Shown here one piece after another: positions 24,105 to 35,358 of a stretch of 64,000 bases of DNA. The translations under genes were made by a program, and so were the position numbers. Under the pieces are notes generated by a model. That model did no database searches. It worked only from the letters and a program-made list of their open reading frames with translations, and was not told the origin of the DNA. Source of the stretch: Clostridium sp. (GTDB lineage: Bacteria > Bacillota > Clostridia > Lachnospirales > Lachnospiraceae); contig JAISOV010000006.1 of assembly GCA_031275405.1 (NCBI GenBank), positions 84,379-148,378 of the forward strand, read 5' to 3'. Within the stretch, counting starts at the first letter, position 1; the number at the start of each line of letters is the position of its first letter.

Positions 24105-24693
24105 CGCCAGTCTGCTCCGGATCCAGGCGTTCCGGATGCCACTGCAGGCCGAAGACAGGAAGCGAGGCATGGCGGATGGCCTCGACACACTGATCCTGCG
24201 GACACCGGGCGGCGACCGTAAGATCTTTGCCCAGAACGTGAAGTCCTTGGTGGTGGGCGCTGTTCACCCGCAGTTTCCTGCCATAAAGCGGTTCTAAAAA
24301 CGACCCTTCGGTAACGGCGATCTCGTGGTACTGATCTTTTCCGATATACTGGTGGATGTCGGCGGTTGGGAGGTGCTGGGTGAGGGTGCCGCCGAAAGCG
24401 ATGTTGATCAGCTGCATTCCCTTGCAGATCCCCATGACCGGAATCCTGTGACGTATGGCATATTCCAATGCCTGGAACTGTAAGACGTCCAGTTCCGTAT
24501 CGATGTTGCGTGAGCCGCTGTCCGATTCCTGGAAAAAAGAGGGGTTTACGTCGCCGCCGCCCGGAAGCACCACTGCGTCACAAGAGGAAAGGATCCCGAC
24601 GGAAAGAGTGGTGACGGGGGAGGCCGGAAGAAGCGAGAGGTAGTTTTCATAATTGGCGGTGTTTTTTCGGTACCCGATGACTGCAATTTTCAT
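24019..24693 (-). CDS. Class I glutamine amidotransferase-like hydrolase (PuuD-like)
   Basis: A 224-residue protein with the class I amidotransferase fold used by gamma-glutamyl-GABA hydrolases. The nucleophile is Cys90 in MGICKGMQ, the His-Glu pair is in QWHPE (His186, Glu188), and LPGGGDVNP is the oxyanion loop. In putrescine breakdown PuuD frees GABA from gamma-glutamyl-GABA, so it might connect to the polyamine genes at 6-10 kb, but relatives act on many gamma-glutamyl compounds. ATG 24693 has AGGAGAT upstream. A longer frame reaches 24750 but lacks a ribosome site. Confidence 0.8.
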   Translation of the reverse strand: MKIAVIGYRKNTANYENYLSLLPASPVTTLSVGILSSCDAVVLPGGGDVNPSFFQESDSGSRNIDTELDVLQFQALEYAIRHRIPVMGICKGMQLINIAFGGTLTQHLPTADIHQYIGKDQYHEIAVTEGSFLEPLYGRKLRVNSAHHQGLHVLGKDLTVAARCPQDQCVEAIRHASLPVFGLQWHPERLDPEQTGVTGKPLLAFLASLVSAAFLAPPVGVSHR

Positions 24694-24746
24694 GGAAAAT
24701 ATCTCCTGTCGAAGCGGCTGAAGCTGTCTGGCAAGAGCGGCCGGAC

Positions 24747-24771
24747 ACATTCAGCAAGAGCAGCTAAATGG
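24747..24771. repeat. Single copy of the ACATTCAGCAA repeat
   Basis: It matches the copies at 21294 and 26039 with two or three substitutions. It lies in the 295-base gap before the ATP synthase operon. The rest of that gap is AT-rich from 24790 and probably holds the operon promoter, but I cannot fix its boxes. Confidence 0.65.
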
Positions 24772-24988
24772 AAGAAATGAGCCATAAAAGCGTGTTTCTT
24801 ATATATATATGCTATTGTTGGCAAAGAATGACCAGTAAAAATCAGCAATTTTTATCTTCCTTTTTCTAGAAAAAGGGCGTAAAATACACTAGATTAGGGG
24901 GGAACTTGTTGCTGTTCGGCAGGGTCAGCCGGAAACAGTAACATCTGGAATCTGTTAAGATACAGCAAAGAGGAAAGGAAGTGAGGAA

Positions 24989-25675
24989 ATGGAGCGTCTG
25001 ACGGAGCGGCTGACGGAGGAACTGAACTGTAATACGGTTTTCACCATCCCGATAGGGAAAGGGATCCCCATCGCGGAATCGGTGGTGATCACTTGGGTGA
25101 TCATAGGCGCCGTGCTGCTTCTGTCTTTGTTTCTGACCAGAAACCTGAAAGTGACCGATCCAGGCAGGAGACAGCTGGTGGCGGAAACCCTCGTCATGAA
25201 GCTGGAGCGTTTTGTGACCGACATGACGGGGGAAGATGGAAAAAGCTATGTGCCGTATCTGGCGAGCGTCCTCGTGTTCCTGGTGATTTCCAATCTGGCG
25301 GGCCTGTTCGGGATGAAGCCGCCCACGAAAGACCTGAACGTGACGGCGGCTCTGGCGATCATGAGCATCGTGCTGATCGAGTTTGCCGCCGTCCGCCGGA
25401 AAGGGTTCCGGCGGTGGCTGAAATCCTTTACGGAGCCGGTCGCCCTCGTCACCCCGTTCAATATTCTGGAGGTATTCATTCGTCCGCTGTCGCTCTGTAT
25501 GCGGCTGTTCGGCAACGTTCTCGGGAGCTTTATCATCATGGAGCTGATCAAGATGGTGATACCGGTGCTTGTGCCGCTTCCTTTCAGCTTTTATTTCGAT
25601 ATTTTTGACGGCTTGATACAAGCCTATGTGTTCGTGTTCCTGACCTCCCTGTTCTTGAGGGAAGCAATCGCATGA
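24989..25675 (+). CDS. atpB: F-type ATP synthase subunit a
   Basis: A 228-residue membrane subunit of F0 that provides the proton half-channels. The C-terminal part has the essential arginine region RPLSLCMRLFGNVLGSFIIMELI and GLIQAYVFVFLTSLFL, typical of subunit a. It is first in the operon, as usual. AGGAAGTG lies upstream of the ATG. It is slightly short for the family but contains all five or six helices. Confidence 0.95.
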   Translation: MERLTERLTEELNCNTVFTIPIGKGIPIAESVVITWVIIGAVLLLSLFLTRNLKVTDPGRRQLVAETLVMKLERFVTDMTGEDGKSYVPYLASVLVFLVISNLAGLFGMKPPTKDLNVTAALAIMSIVLIEFAAVRRKGFRRWLKSFTEPVALVTPFNILEVFIRPLSLCMRLFGNVLGSFIIMELIKMVIPVLVPLPFSFYFDIFDGLIQAYVFVFLTSLFLREAIA

Positions 25676-25781
25676 ATCAGTAACGCCAAAGCCGGACATG
25701 GCGCGACCGGACTCTCGGTTGCGGCTCGGCTGAACCAGTCGCGCAAAAACCAAGCCGCAGGGCGGCGGAACGGAGGAAAAT

Positions 25782-26003
25782 ATGAGCGTAGTAGCAATAG
25801 GTGCGGGGATTGCCGCGCTGGCAGGGATCGGAGCGGGGATCGGGATCGGGATCGCCACAGGCAAGGCGGCGGAAGCGGTGGCAAGGCAGCCGGAAGCGGA
25901 GTCGAAGATCCTGAAAATGCTGATGATGGGCGGCGCCTTGGCGGAAGCCACTGCCATTTATGGCCTGATCGTCGCTATCATGGTCATTTTCTTCTTACAG
26001 TGA
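25782..26003 (+). CDS. atpE: F-type ATP synthase subunit c
   Basis: A 73-residue hairpin of two helices joined by the polar loop ARQPEAESK. Glu55 in [12 protein letters not shown] is the ion-binding carboxylate. The helix 1 sequence [13 protein letters not shown] lacks the glutamine found in Na+-binding rings, so H+ is the more likely coupling ion, though this is an inference from one site. GGAGG stands 6 bases before the ATG. Confidence 0.95.
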   Translation: MSVVAIGAGIAALAGIGAGIGIGIATGKAAEAVARQPEAESKILKMLMMGGALAEATAIYGLIVAIMVIFFLQ

Positions 26004-26018
26004 CAAAATTTGTCCCTG

Positions 26019-26063
26019 CTCGGCAAGTACAGCTGAACACATTCAGCAAGTACAGCTGAATGG
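26019..26063. repeat. ACATTCAGCAA repeats between atpE and atpF
   Basis: A partial copy (GCTCGGCAAGTACAGCTGAA) at about 26018 is followed by a full copy at 26039-26063. The repeats lie inside the ATP synthase operon transcript and could form a stem-loop between the c and b genes, where stoichiometry is usually controlled. Confidence 0.7.
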
Positions 26064-26097
26064 AACCAAAATTTTTCAAATCGGAGGAACACTGGGA

Positions 26098-26583
26098 ATG
26101 TTACGACTGGATCTGAATTTAGTGTGGACGATGGTGAATCTGCTGCTCCTGTTTTTTCTGGTCAAAAGATTCTTGTTCCGCCCCATCCACAAGATTTTAG
26201 AAGCAAGGCAAGCGGAGATCGACAGGCAGTACGCGGACGCGAAGACCACACAGGAGAGCGCCCAAATTCTGAAACGGCAGTATGAAACGGCCATGGCGGA
26301 CGTCGCTGCGGAAGAAGAAACCGTGATCAGCGAAGCGAAGACGAAAGCGGAAAGAGAGTATATCCATATTCTAGAAGAAGCGGAAGGAAAAGCGCATCAG
26401 ATCCTGGCGGAAGCGGAAGAGGCGGCAGACAGGGAATGGGAAAAACGGATGCAGCAGGCGAAAGAAGAGCTTGCGGATCTGGTGGTGAGCGCCGTCACCA
26501 AGGTGGTGTACAGCAACGCCGGGGAGATGGTGGATCAGGACTTATACGGCCGGTTCCTTGCCGGGACAGGAGAGGGTTCATGA
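26098..26583 (+). CDS. atpF: F-type ATP synthase subunit b
   Basis: A 161-residue stator subunit. Residues 7-27 form the single membrane helix (VWTMVNLLLLFFLVKRFLF), and the rest is a long charged helix rich in Glu, Lys and Ala for the right-handed coiled coil. It joins F0 to the delta region of F1. Its ATGA overlap at 26580 couples it to the fused delta-alpha gene, where a separate atpH would normally stand. Confidence 0.93.
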   Translation: MLRLDLNLVWTMVNLLLLFFLVKRFLFRPIHKILEARQAEIDRQYADAKTTQESAQILKRQYETAMADVAAEEETVISEAKTKAEREYIHILEEAEGKAHQILAEAEEAADREWEKRMQQAKEELADLVVSAVTKVVYSNAGEMVDQDLYGRFLAGTGEGS

Positions 26584-28421
26584 CAGACGGATCGGCCAGG
26601 AACGGCGAATTCAGGGCAAAGCTTTCCTATGTGACCTCGCCCGCGCCGGAGCAGCTGGAGGGGATCCGCTCTTTTATTGCTCAGAAATATGGACACGCGG
26701 CGACGGATTTGGAGATGGCGGAGGACGTTTCCCTCGGAAACGGCTTCATCCTGCAAGTAGGGAACGACGTTTACGACTGGAGCGCACAGGGAAGGATCCG
26801 TCAGCTGGAAGAAAGGCTGGATCATTTCAAGAAAAATCCTCCGGAAAAAACATGGAAGGAGAGCATTCCGCAGAACCTGATCTCCATCCTGAAGAGCGAG
26901 ATCGAGGAATTTCATCTGGAAACGAAAAGCCAGGAAGTGGGAACGGTGAACTGGGCGGGAGACGGGATCGTCAACGTGAGCGGCATCGACCATGCGGTCT
27001 ACGGGGAAATCATCCTGTTCGATTCCGGGGTGAAGGGCATGGTTCAGGACATCCGGCGTGAAGAGATCGGCTGTATCCTGTTCGGCGGGGAAAAAGACAT
27101 CCGGGAAGGCAGCCGGGCGGTGCGCACGGGAAAAAGAGCCGGGATCCCGGTCGGCGAGGAATTTTTAGGCAGGGTCGTCAACGCTCTGGGGTCGCCCTTA
27201 GACGCTGCCGGGCCGATTCGAGAAAAGGGATATTATCCCATAGAAGGACCCGCGCCGTCTATCGTGGAACGAGAATCGGTGGGGGTTCCCTTGGAAACGG
27301 GGATTCTGGCGATTGACTCTATGTTCCCTATCGGCAGGGGGCAGAGGGAGCTGATCATCGGCGACCGGCAGACAGGAAAGACCGCCATCGCCATAGACAC
27401 GATCCTGAATCAGAAAGACAAAGATGTCGTCTGCATTTACGTGGCAATCGGGCAGAAGGCTTCCGCCGTCGCGAAACTAGTGAACAGCCTGAAACAAAAA
27501 GGCGCGCTGGAATATACGGCCGTCCTGTCGGCTCCCGCCGGCGACTCGGCGACGTTGCAGTATGTCGCCCCATATTCCGGTACCGCGCTTGCGGAATATT
27601 TCATGCACCAAGGAAAAGATGTGCTGATCGTCTATGACGACCTGTCCAAGCACGCGGTGGCCTACCGGGCGTTGTCGCTGCTGCTGGAGAGGTCGCCGGG
27701 GCGGGAAGCTTATCCGGGAGATGTCTTCTATCTCCATTCCAGGCTGCTGGAGCGCTCTGCCCGGCTCAGCAAGGAAAAGGGCGGCGGCTCCATTACGGCG
27801 CTGCCCATTATCGAAACCCAGGACGGGGATGTGTCCGCCTATATCCCGACCAACGTGATTTCTATTACGGACGGGCAGATTTTTCTGGAAACGGAGCTGT
27901 TTTTTGCCGGAATGCGTCCCGCCGTGAACGTGGGACTGTCGGTTTCGAGGGTGGGCGGAGCCGCCCAGACCAAGGCCATGAAGAAAGCGGCGGGGAGTAT
28001 CCGCATTGACCTGGCGCAGTTTCGGGAGACGGAGGTCTTCACCCAGTTTTCCGCCGATCTGGATCCGGCGACCAAGGAGCAGCTGCAGTACGGACACGCG
28101 CTGACGGAACTGCTCAAACAGCCTCTGGGGAAGCCCCTTTCCCTGAAAGAACAGGTGATTACCCTGTGCGCGGCCAAAGGAAAGGTCATGATGTCGGTTC
28201 CACGCAAACAGATCAAGGAGTTTCAGATGGCGCTGCTTGCCTATATGGAAAAGCGGCATCCGGACATCGGCAAACAGATCGAGCTGTACAAGGATCTGGA
28301 TGAGGAACTGGCACGGAGCATCGTGGAGGCCGCGAAGGAGTACGCGTCCGGAATGTACGCCACCAAGACGGCTGCGTCCACAGGGGACGCGCCCGCCTTG
28401 GCGGCGACGTCTGCTGGATAG
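26580..28421 (+). CDS. atpA: Fused ATP synthase delta C-terminal domain and alpha subunit
   Basis: A 613-residue protein, about 100 longer than a normal alpha subunit. Residues 14-85 match the delta/OSCP C-terminal domain (APEQLEGIRSFIAQKYG, then GNGFILQVGNDVYDWSAQGRI). From about residue 96 (IPQNLISILKSEIEEF) it reads as ordinary alpha: Walker A GDRQTGKT at 261-268, the APAGDSATLQYVAPYSG segment and the arginine-finger region GLSVSRVGGAAQTKAMKK. The delta N-terminal helical domain is missing, and no atpH exists in the operon. Since that domain normally docks on the alpha N-terminus and the C-terminal part binds b, a direct fusion could replace it. The ATGA overlap with atpF fixes the start. 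Confidence 0.88.
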   Translation: MTDGSARNGEFRAKLSYVTSPAPEQLEGIRSFIAQKYGHAATDLEMAEDVSLGNGFILQVGNDVYDWSAQGRIRQLEERLDHFKKNPPEKTWKESIPQNLISILKSEIEEFHLETKSQEVGTVNWAGDGIVNVSGIDHAVYGEIILFDSGVKGMVQDIRREEIGCILFGGEKDIREGSRAVRTGKRAGIPVGEEFLGRVVNALGSPLDAAGPIREKGYYPIEGPAPSIVERESVGVPLETGILAIDSMFPIGRGQRELIIGDRQTGKTAIAIDTILNQKDKDVVCIYVAIGQKASAVAKLVNSLKQKGALEYTAVLSAPAGDSATLQYVAPYSGTALAEYFMHQGKDVLIVYDDLSKHAVAYRALSLLLERSPGREAYPGDVFYLHSRLLERSARLSKEKGGGSITALPIIETQDGDVSAYIPTNVISITDGQIFLETELFFAGMRPAVNVGLSVSRVGGAAQTKAMKKAAGSIRIDLAQFRETEVFTQFSADLDPATKEQLQYGHALTELLKQPLGKPLSLKEQVITLCAAKGKVMMSVPRKQIKEFQMALLAYMEKRHPDIGKQIELYKDLDEELARSIVEAAKEYASGMYATKTAASTGDAPALAATSAG

Positions 28422-28437
28422 AAGGGGGAACCGTTTT

Positions 28438-29355
28438 ATGCCGAATGCGCGTGAGATCCAGAGCAGGATCCGGAGTGTGCAGGATACGATGAAAATTACC
28501 AACGCGATGTACCTGATTTCCTCCACGAAACTGCGCAAAGCCAGAGTGAAGCAGGAGGAAAGCAAGACACATTTTTATACGCTCCGCGCCATGCTGGATC
28601 ATATCCTGCGCCATATCCCGGAGACCGAGAATCAGTATCTGGATATGCGGGAGAAAAAATCCCGGTCAGAACGTGTCGGCGGTTATCTCGTCATCACAGC
28701 GGACAAAGGACTGGCCGGCGCTTACAATTACGACGTGCTGAAGCTGGCAAAGGAGCAGATGGAGCAGGCGGGCAAGACCAAGCTGTTTGTAGTGGGGGAG
28801 TCCGGGCGACAGTATTTTACGGCGAAAGGCGTCCCCATTGACGAGCATTTTCATTATACCGCACAAAATCCCACGCTTCACCGCGCACGCATCATCAGCG
28901 CGGCGGTGCTGGATCAGTTTCTGACGGGCGAGCTGGACGAGGTCTACCTGATTTATACCCGTATGAAGAACAGCCTGTCCATGGAGCCGGAGGCGTTCAG
29001 GCTCTTGCCGATGAAGCGGCAGGAAATAGAGCTGAAAGAACTCAAAGACGAGCTGTACATGCAGCCCAACCCGAAAGCGGTACTGGACAACATTGTGCCG
29101 GACGCGATCCGGGGCTACATTTACGGGGCGTTGGTGGAATCCTACTGCTGCGAGCAAAATTCCCGTATGATGGCAATGGAAGCGGCCAACAAGAGCGCGA
29201 AGGAAATGATCCGCAGCCTGTCCATGGAATACAACCGGATCCGCCAGGCCATGATCACGCAGGAAATCACCGAAGTCGTGGCGGGCGCCAAGGCGCAGAA
29301 ACGCAAAAAGCAGAAAAAGAAGCGGGAAGCTAGGCCCATGAGCGCGGGCGGATAG
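28438..29355 (+). CDS. atpG: F-type ATP synthase subunit gamma
   Basis: A 305-residue central-stalk subunit. It begins with REIQSRIRSVQDTMKITNAMYLISSTKLRKA, has the Rossmann-like middle (YLVITADKGLAGAYNYDVLK) and the C-terminal helix MAMEAANKSAKEMIRSLSMEYNRIRQAMITQEITEVVAGA. The last 20 residues after that helix are very basic (KRKKQKKKRE) and exceed the usual end. ATG 28438 follows GAAGGGGGAA. The beta gene starts 9 bases after its stop. Confidence 0.95.
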   Translation: MPNAREIQSRIRSVQDTMKITNAMYLISSTKLRKARVKQEESKTHFYTLRAMLDHILRHIPETENQYLDMREKKSRSERVGGYLVITADKGLAGAYNYDVLKLAKEQMEQAGKTKLFVVGESGRQYFTAKGVPIDEHFHYTAQNPTLHRARIISAAVLDQFLTGELDEVYLIYTRMKNSLSMEPEAFRLLPMKRQEIELKELKDELYMQPNPKAVLDNIVPDAIRGYIYGALVESYCCEQNSRMMAMEAANKSAKEMIRSLSMEYNRIRQAMITQEITEVVAGAKAQKRKKQKKKREARPMSAGG

Positions 29356-31319
<1,964 letters not shown>

Positions 31320-31331
31320 TCCCCTTTTCCC

Positions 31332-31360
31332 TTGACAGCCGCCGGGGAAAAAGATACAAT
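31332..31360 (+). promoter_or_regulatory. Sigma-A promoter for leuS
   Basis: TTGACA (31332-31337), exactly 17 bases, then TACAAT (31355-31360). The transcript would start near 31367, placing two hairpins in a leader of about 105 bases. Confidence 0.8.
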
Positions 31361-31386
31361 TCTGGTAAGGATCCTAGGAGGGGTAA

Positions 31387-31441
31387 GGTGGAAAGCATTG
31401 CATTCTTTCCACCGGAGATTTGTGCTACGCACAAAGTCTCC
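31387..31441 (+). promoter_or_regulatory. Two adjacent hairpins in the leuS leader
   Basis: GGTGGAAAG (31387-31395) pairs with CTTTCCACC (31405-31413). Directly after it, GGAGATTTGTGC (31414-31425) pairs with GCACAAAGTCTCC (31429-31441) with one bulge. No T-run and no T-box core (AGGGTGG) are present, and the leader is too short for a T-box. The second stem ends just before the ribosome site AAAGGAG, so it could influence initiation. Confidence 0.5.
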
Positions 31442-31470
31442 AGACTTTGGAAAGGAGCATGGTTATCAAG

Positions 31471-33897
31471 ATGGCGGTACCGTACAATCATAAGGAAATA
31501 GAGCGGAAATGGCAGGCAGTCTGGGAAAAAGAGAGGGCCTTTGCCACGTCGGCGGATTATAGCAGACCGAAATATTATGCTTTGGTAGAATTCCCCTATC
31601 CGTCCGGACAGGGTCTGCATGTCGGCCATCCCCGTCCTTACACCGCGCTGGACATCGTGGCGAGGAAACGGCGGATGCAGGGATGGAACGTGCTGTATCC
31701 CATGGGCTGGGACGCTTTCGGACTGCCTACGGAGAATTACGCGATCCAGAAACATATCCATCCCCGGATCGTGACCAAGGAGAATGTGAAACGTTTCCGC
31801 AGCCAGCTGCGCGCCTTGGGCTACTCCTTTGACTGGGAGCGGGAGGTCAACACCACCGATCCGGGCTATTATCAGTGGACACAGTGGATCTTCCTGAAAC
31901 TGTTCCGGGCGGGGCTTGCCTATAAAAGCGAGATGCCGATCAACTGGTGTACTTCCTGTAAGGTCGGACTTGCTAACGAGGAAGTGGTGAACGGGGTCTG
32001 CGAGCGCTGCGGCTCGGAAGTGGTTCGGAAAGTGAAAAGCCAGTGGATGCTGAAAATTACAGCCTATGCGGAACGGCTGATCCAGGATCTGGATACGGTG
32101 GACTATGTGGAAAAAATCAAGACCTCCCAGAAAAACTGGATCGGGAAATCCCAAGGGGCGGAGGTGGATTTTGCGCTGACGGGAAAGGAAGAGAAGCTCC
32201 GGGTCTATACCACCAGGCCGGACACGCTGTTCGGAGCGACCTATATGGTGGTTGCCCCAGAACATCCGCTGATCGATCGGTACCGGGAGGAAATCCGCAA
32301 CTGGGAGCAGGTGGAAGCCTACCGAGAGATGGCGGCCCGCAAATCCGATTTTGAGCGGACGGAGCTGGCAAAGGACAAGACCGGCGTCATGCTTGAGGGG
32401 ATCACGGCCGTCAACCCGGTGAACGGGCGGGAGATCCCGGTGTGGATTTCCGATTATGTGCTGATGTCCTATGGAACGGGCGCGATCATGGCGGTTCCGG
32501 CCCACGATGAGAGGGACTGGGAGTTCGCCAGGAGGTTCCATATGCCGATCATCGAAGTGGTATCCCCAGCTTCTGCGGACGCAGGATCCTCTGTGGAAGA
32601 AGCCGTCTATACGGACACAGCCACGGGGATCCTGGTCAACTCCGGTTTCCTCAACGGCCTGTCCGTGGCGGCTGCGCAGGAAAGAATCATTTCCTATTTA
32701 GAAGAAAAAGGACTCGGGACGCGGAAAGTCAACTTCAAGCTGCGCGACTGGGTGTTCTCCCGTCAGCGTTACTGGGGAGAGCCGATCCCCGTCGTGAAAT
32801 GTGAAGCCTGCGGCTATGTTCCTTTAGAAGAAAAAGACCTTCCTCTGGAGCTGCCGGAGGTGGAAAGCTATCTGCCCACTGATACCGGGGAGTCGCCGCT
32901 GGCGGCCATGGAGGGCTGGGTCAATACCCTCTGTCCTTGCTGCGGCGGGCCGGCCAAACGGGAAACCGACACCATGCCCCAATGGGCCGGCTCCTCCTGG
33001 TATTTCCTGCGGTATACCGACCCGCGCAACGAAACGACGCTGGCAGGCAGGGAAGCGCTGGAATACTGGCTGCCGGTGGACTGGTATAACGGCGGCATGG
33101 AACATACGACCCTGCATCTGCTGTATTCCCGTTTCTGGCATAAGTTCCTATATGATCAAGGGGTGGTCAATACTTCGGAGCCGTACCGCAAGCGCACCAG
33201 CCACGGGATGATCCTAGGGGCGGACGGGCAGAAGATGTCCAAGTCCAGGGGGAACGTGGTCAATCCCGACGACATGATACGGGATTACGGCGCGGATACG
33301 CTGCGGACTTATGAAATGTTCATCGGCGCTTTTGAACTGAGCGCTTCCTGGTCCGAGGACGGGATGAAAGGCTGCCGCCGTTTCCTGGAAAGAGTGTGGA
33401 AGCTCCGGGATCTCCTGAAAGAAGACGACGGGATCAGCCCGGACATGGAAACGAAGATACATCAGACGATTCAGAAGGCCAGCCATGATTTTGAAAGTCT
33501 GAAATTCAATACGGCGATCGCGGCGATGATGGCTCTGATCAATGAGTTTTACAGGAACAACGCGGTGACACGAGGGGAGTACCGGATCCTCCTCACCCTG
33601 CTGAACCCGGTGGCCCCGCACATCACTGAAGAACTCTGGCAGTCGGTCGGCTTTCCGGGCCGTATCTACCAAGCGGCCTGGCCGCAATATGACGAAGCGA
33701 AGACCTTGGAAGCCACGGTGAAGATCGCCCTGCAGATCAACGGCAAGATCCGGGCGGTTCTGGACATCGCCAAGGAGGAGGCAAAGGAAGCCGTCCTTGC
33801 GAAAGCAAAGGAAGCCTTGGGCGGGAAGCTTGCCGGAACGGTGGTGAAGGAGATCTATGTGCCGGGCAGGCTCGTGAATTTTGTGGTCAGGGCCTGA
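31471..33897 (+). CDS. leuS: Leucyl-tRNA synthetase
   Basis: An 808-residue class I synthetase. The HIGH-type motif is [15 protein letters not shown], the KMSKS motif is [15 protein letters not shown], and an editing domain lies between ([35 protein letters not shown]). Zinc-type cysteine pairs occur at CTSCKVG/CERCG and at CEACG/CPCCG. It charges tRNA-Leu in the cytosol. Two ATGs are possible: 31459, almost touching AAAGGAG, and 31471, 13 bases from it. I use 31471 because its protein begins [11 protein letters not shown], as in relatives. It has its own promoter. Confidence 0.96.
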   Translation: MAVPYNHKEIERKWQAVWEKERAFATSADYSRPKYYALVEFPYPSGQGLHVGHPRPYTALDIVARKRRMQGWNVLYPMGWDAFGLPTENYAIQKHIHPRIVTKENVKRFRSQLRALGYSFDWEREVNTTDPGYYQWTQWIFLKLFRAGLAYKSEMPINWCTSCKVGLANEEVVNGVCERCGSEVVRKVKSQWMLKITAYAERLIQDLDTVDYVEKIKTSQKNWIGKSQGAEVDFALTGKEEKLRVYTTRPDTLFGATYMVVAPEHPLIDRYREEIRNWEQVEAYREMAARKSDFERTELAKDKTGVMLEGITAVNPVNGREIPVWISDYVLMSYGTGAIMAVPAHDERDWEFARRFHMPIIEVVSPASADAGSSVEEAVYTDTATGILVNSGFLNGLSVAAAQERIISYLEEKGLGTRKVNFKLRDWVFSRQRYWGEPIPVVKCEACGYVPLEEKDLPLELPEVESYLPTDTGESPLAAMEGWVNTLCPCCGGPAKRETDTMPQWAGSSWYFLRYTDPRNETTLAGREALEYWLPVDWYNGGMEHTTLHLLYSRFWHKFLYDQGVVNTSEPYRKRTSHGMILGADGQKMSKSRGNVVNPDDMIRDYGADTLRTYEMFIGAFELSASWSEDGMKGCRRFLERVWKLRDLLKEDDGISPDMETKIHQTIQKASHDFESLKFNTAIAAMMALINEFYRNNAVTRGEYRILLTLLNPVAPHITEELWQSVGFPGRIYQAAWPQYDEAKTLEATVKIALQINGKIRAVLDIAKEEAKEAVLAKAKEALGGKLAGTVVKEIYVPGRLVNFVVRA

Positions 33898-33990
33898 GAA
33901 CAGGGAAAAGCCATACCTCCCGTTCCGCTTCAGCCCCATCTGCCTTTGCCGGATGTGGTCGGTCGTCCTAGCTGAGCGGCGGCAATTTCC

Positions 33991-34021
33991 AAGCGGAAAC
34001 TTCCCTGAGAAGTTTCCGCTT
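33991..34021. terminator. Bidirectional hairpin between leuS and the convergent gene
   Basis: AAGCGGAAACTT (33991-34002) pairs perfectly with AAGTTTCCGCTT (34010-34021) around a 7-base loop. It lies between converging genes. The T content after it is modest on the plus side (CTGCTGTTT). Confidence 0.7.
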
Positions 34022-34056
34022 CTGCTGTTTCCCCTTCGGAACGGCTTGGCTCCCTT

Positions 34057-34344
34057 TTATTTCAGGCCCGCCATATTCTTCTCCAAGATCTGGTTGATTT
34101 TATCCAGTTCCTCTTTCGTGCTGTATTTCTTGATCGCGGTGACGGCGGCCTTCATTTCCTGCGAGGTAAAAGTGAGGTTTTCCTGCTTTATTTTCTTCAT
34201 CATGGGAACAAGATAAGCCATCAGTTCTTTCTGGCCTTTTCCCTGGCTTTCCATGAAAAATTTCTCCAGAAAATCCAGTTTCCTAGGATCGACATCCTTG
34301 ACCAGCTCATCCTCCATCCATGCCGGGCGGTTTCGTTTGCTCAT
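34057..34344 (-). CDS. Small helical cytosolic protein, unknown
   Basis: A 95-residue protein, highly charged and helical (DPRKLDFLEKFFMESQGKGQKELMAYL...). It has no signal peptide or known motif. Its 5' end overlaps the 3' end of the next minus-strand gene by 38 bases, so the two are co-translated. AGGAGG lies 14 bases before ATG 34344; a GTG at 34359 also begins the frame but overlaps that site. The pair may form a complex, judging from their coupling alone. Confidence 0.65.
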   Translation of the reverse strand: MSKRNRPAWMEDELVKDVDPRKLDFLEKFFMESQGKGQKELMAYLVPMMKKIKQENLTFTSQEMKAAVTAIKKYSTKEELDKINQILEKNMAGLK

Positions 34345-34849
34345 CTTTGTCTGGTTCACCTCCTGTGTTCTGCAATGTCTGGAACATCTGGAACATCTGT
34401 GCCATCTGGGAAGGGTCGAAGCCTGCCATGCCGGACATCCCTCCCAGCCCGGACAGGAAATCGGGCTCCCCGGAGCCTTCTCCTTCCGGGAAGAGTTCTT
34501 TCACCATCTGCATCATCTCCATCATCTCCTTGTAGCGGGCAATGCTCTGGAACATATTTCTCATTCCTTCCAGTTTTCCTCTGTCATGAGAAGAAGAATA
34601 AGGAAGGATTTCATCGCAGAGTTTCGGAAGATCCAGAGCGGATTCCCGGGGGAGCGGATCTAAGGAAACGGAAGGATGGTTCTGGAAAAAATGGATCGTG
34701 TACTGCAATTCCAGATATTTTATATAAATGGCAAGATTTTTCTGCATGGAACGGTCAAAATAAGGCATCAGGATTTTCAGCATCTGAATCTGATGGTTGG
34801 TGAAAAGGGTATCAAATGCGATTACCTTATCCTGTCCGCTGTCATTCAT
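34307..34849 (-). CDS. Conserved-looking cytosolic protein, unknown
   Basis: A 180-residue protein. The N-terminal part is helical with KVIAFDTLFTNHQIQMLKILMPYFDRSMQ. The C-terminal third is rich in Met, Gly and Gln (FDPSQMAQMFQMFQTLQ), a low-complexity tail. There is no membrane segment. AAAGGAG lies 5 bases before the ATG. It is the first gene of a two-gene minus-strand unit with the 95-residue protein. I recognise no named family. Confidence 0.65.
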   Translation of the reverse strand: MNDSGQDKVIAFDTLFTNHQIQMLKILMPYFDRSMQKNLAIYIKYLELQYTIHFFQNHPSVSLDPLPRESALDLPKLCDEILPYSSSHDRGKLEGMRNMFQSIARYKEMMEMMQMVKELFPEGEGSGEPDFLSGLGGMSGMAGFDPSQMAQMFQMFQTLQNTGGEPDKDEQTKPPGMDGG

Positions 34850-35052
34850 GGCGTTCTCCTTTCATAAGTATCTCTATCTATCCTATGTAAAATAGAAAGA
34901 AAGCATTCCAGTATAGGCGCAGGCCGTCCTCCGTGTCCTGTTGTGTCGCAAAAGATCTGAGCGAGCGAACTTCCCAATGTTTCCAATTCACCATAGGACT
35001 GCCGTTCCTGTGTCTCGCCCAGAAAAATAGGCTCCTGACCGGAACCTGTTTG

Positions 35053-35095
35053 TTCCTGTAAGAGAAAATTGCTCTGGAATTTCCTCTTACAGGAA
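35053..35095. terminator. 12-bp inverted repeat in a gene-free stretch
   Basis: TTCCTGTAAGAG (35053-35064) pairs perfectly with CTCTTACAGGAA (35084-35095) across a 19-base loop. It lies between the divergent end of the small-protein operon and the Gly/Cys-rich gene. It may terminate the latter on the minus strand. Otherwise 34850-35240 holds nothing I can recognise. Confidence 0.45.
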
Positions 35096-35242
35096 ACCCC
35101 TCCGGGGCTGTGCATACGCGCCTGAACGGAAGAAGGTTTTCAGGTGCCCAAAACCGTGCGAGACCGTAAAACGCTTAAACGGAGTACTTTTCGCAGCGCC
35201 CTGCGTACTGCGCTGGAGTTCACGCGTTGTTACGTATCCCAT

Positions 35243-35355
35243 GCCGGCATCATGGCGTTGCCATGCCGATGCCATGCTGATACCATGGCAGCACTATGCC
35301 GGTACCATGGCAACACCATGCCGATGCTATGCCGATACTATGCCGATACTATGCC
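35243..35355. repeat. Degenerate ATGCC/CCATGGC short-repeat tract
   Basis: The tract is made of irregular repeats of CATGCCGAT(G/A)C and ACCATGGCA, ending in three closely spaced CTATGCCGATA units. Spacing varies between about 9 and 15 bases. It lies immediately downstream of the Gly/Cys-rich gene (minus strand) and would be in its 3' untranslated region. Confidence 0.6.
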
Positions 35356-35358
35356 GAA

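Noticed and set aside
31367..31458. T-box riboswitch before leuS
   Set aside because: The leader is only about 105 bases, lacks the AGGGTGG core and has no terminator T-run.
34846..35115. 89-codon minus-strand frame
   Set aside because: It overlaps the start of the 34849 gene, crosses a terminator-like hairpin and has no ribosome site.
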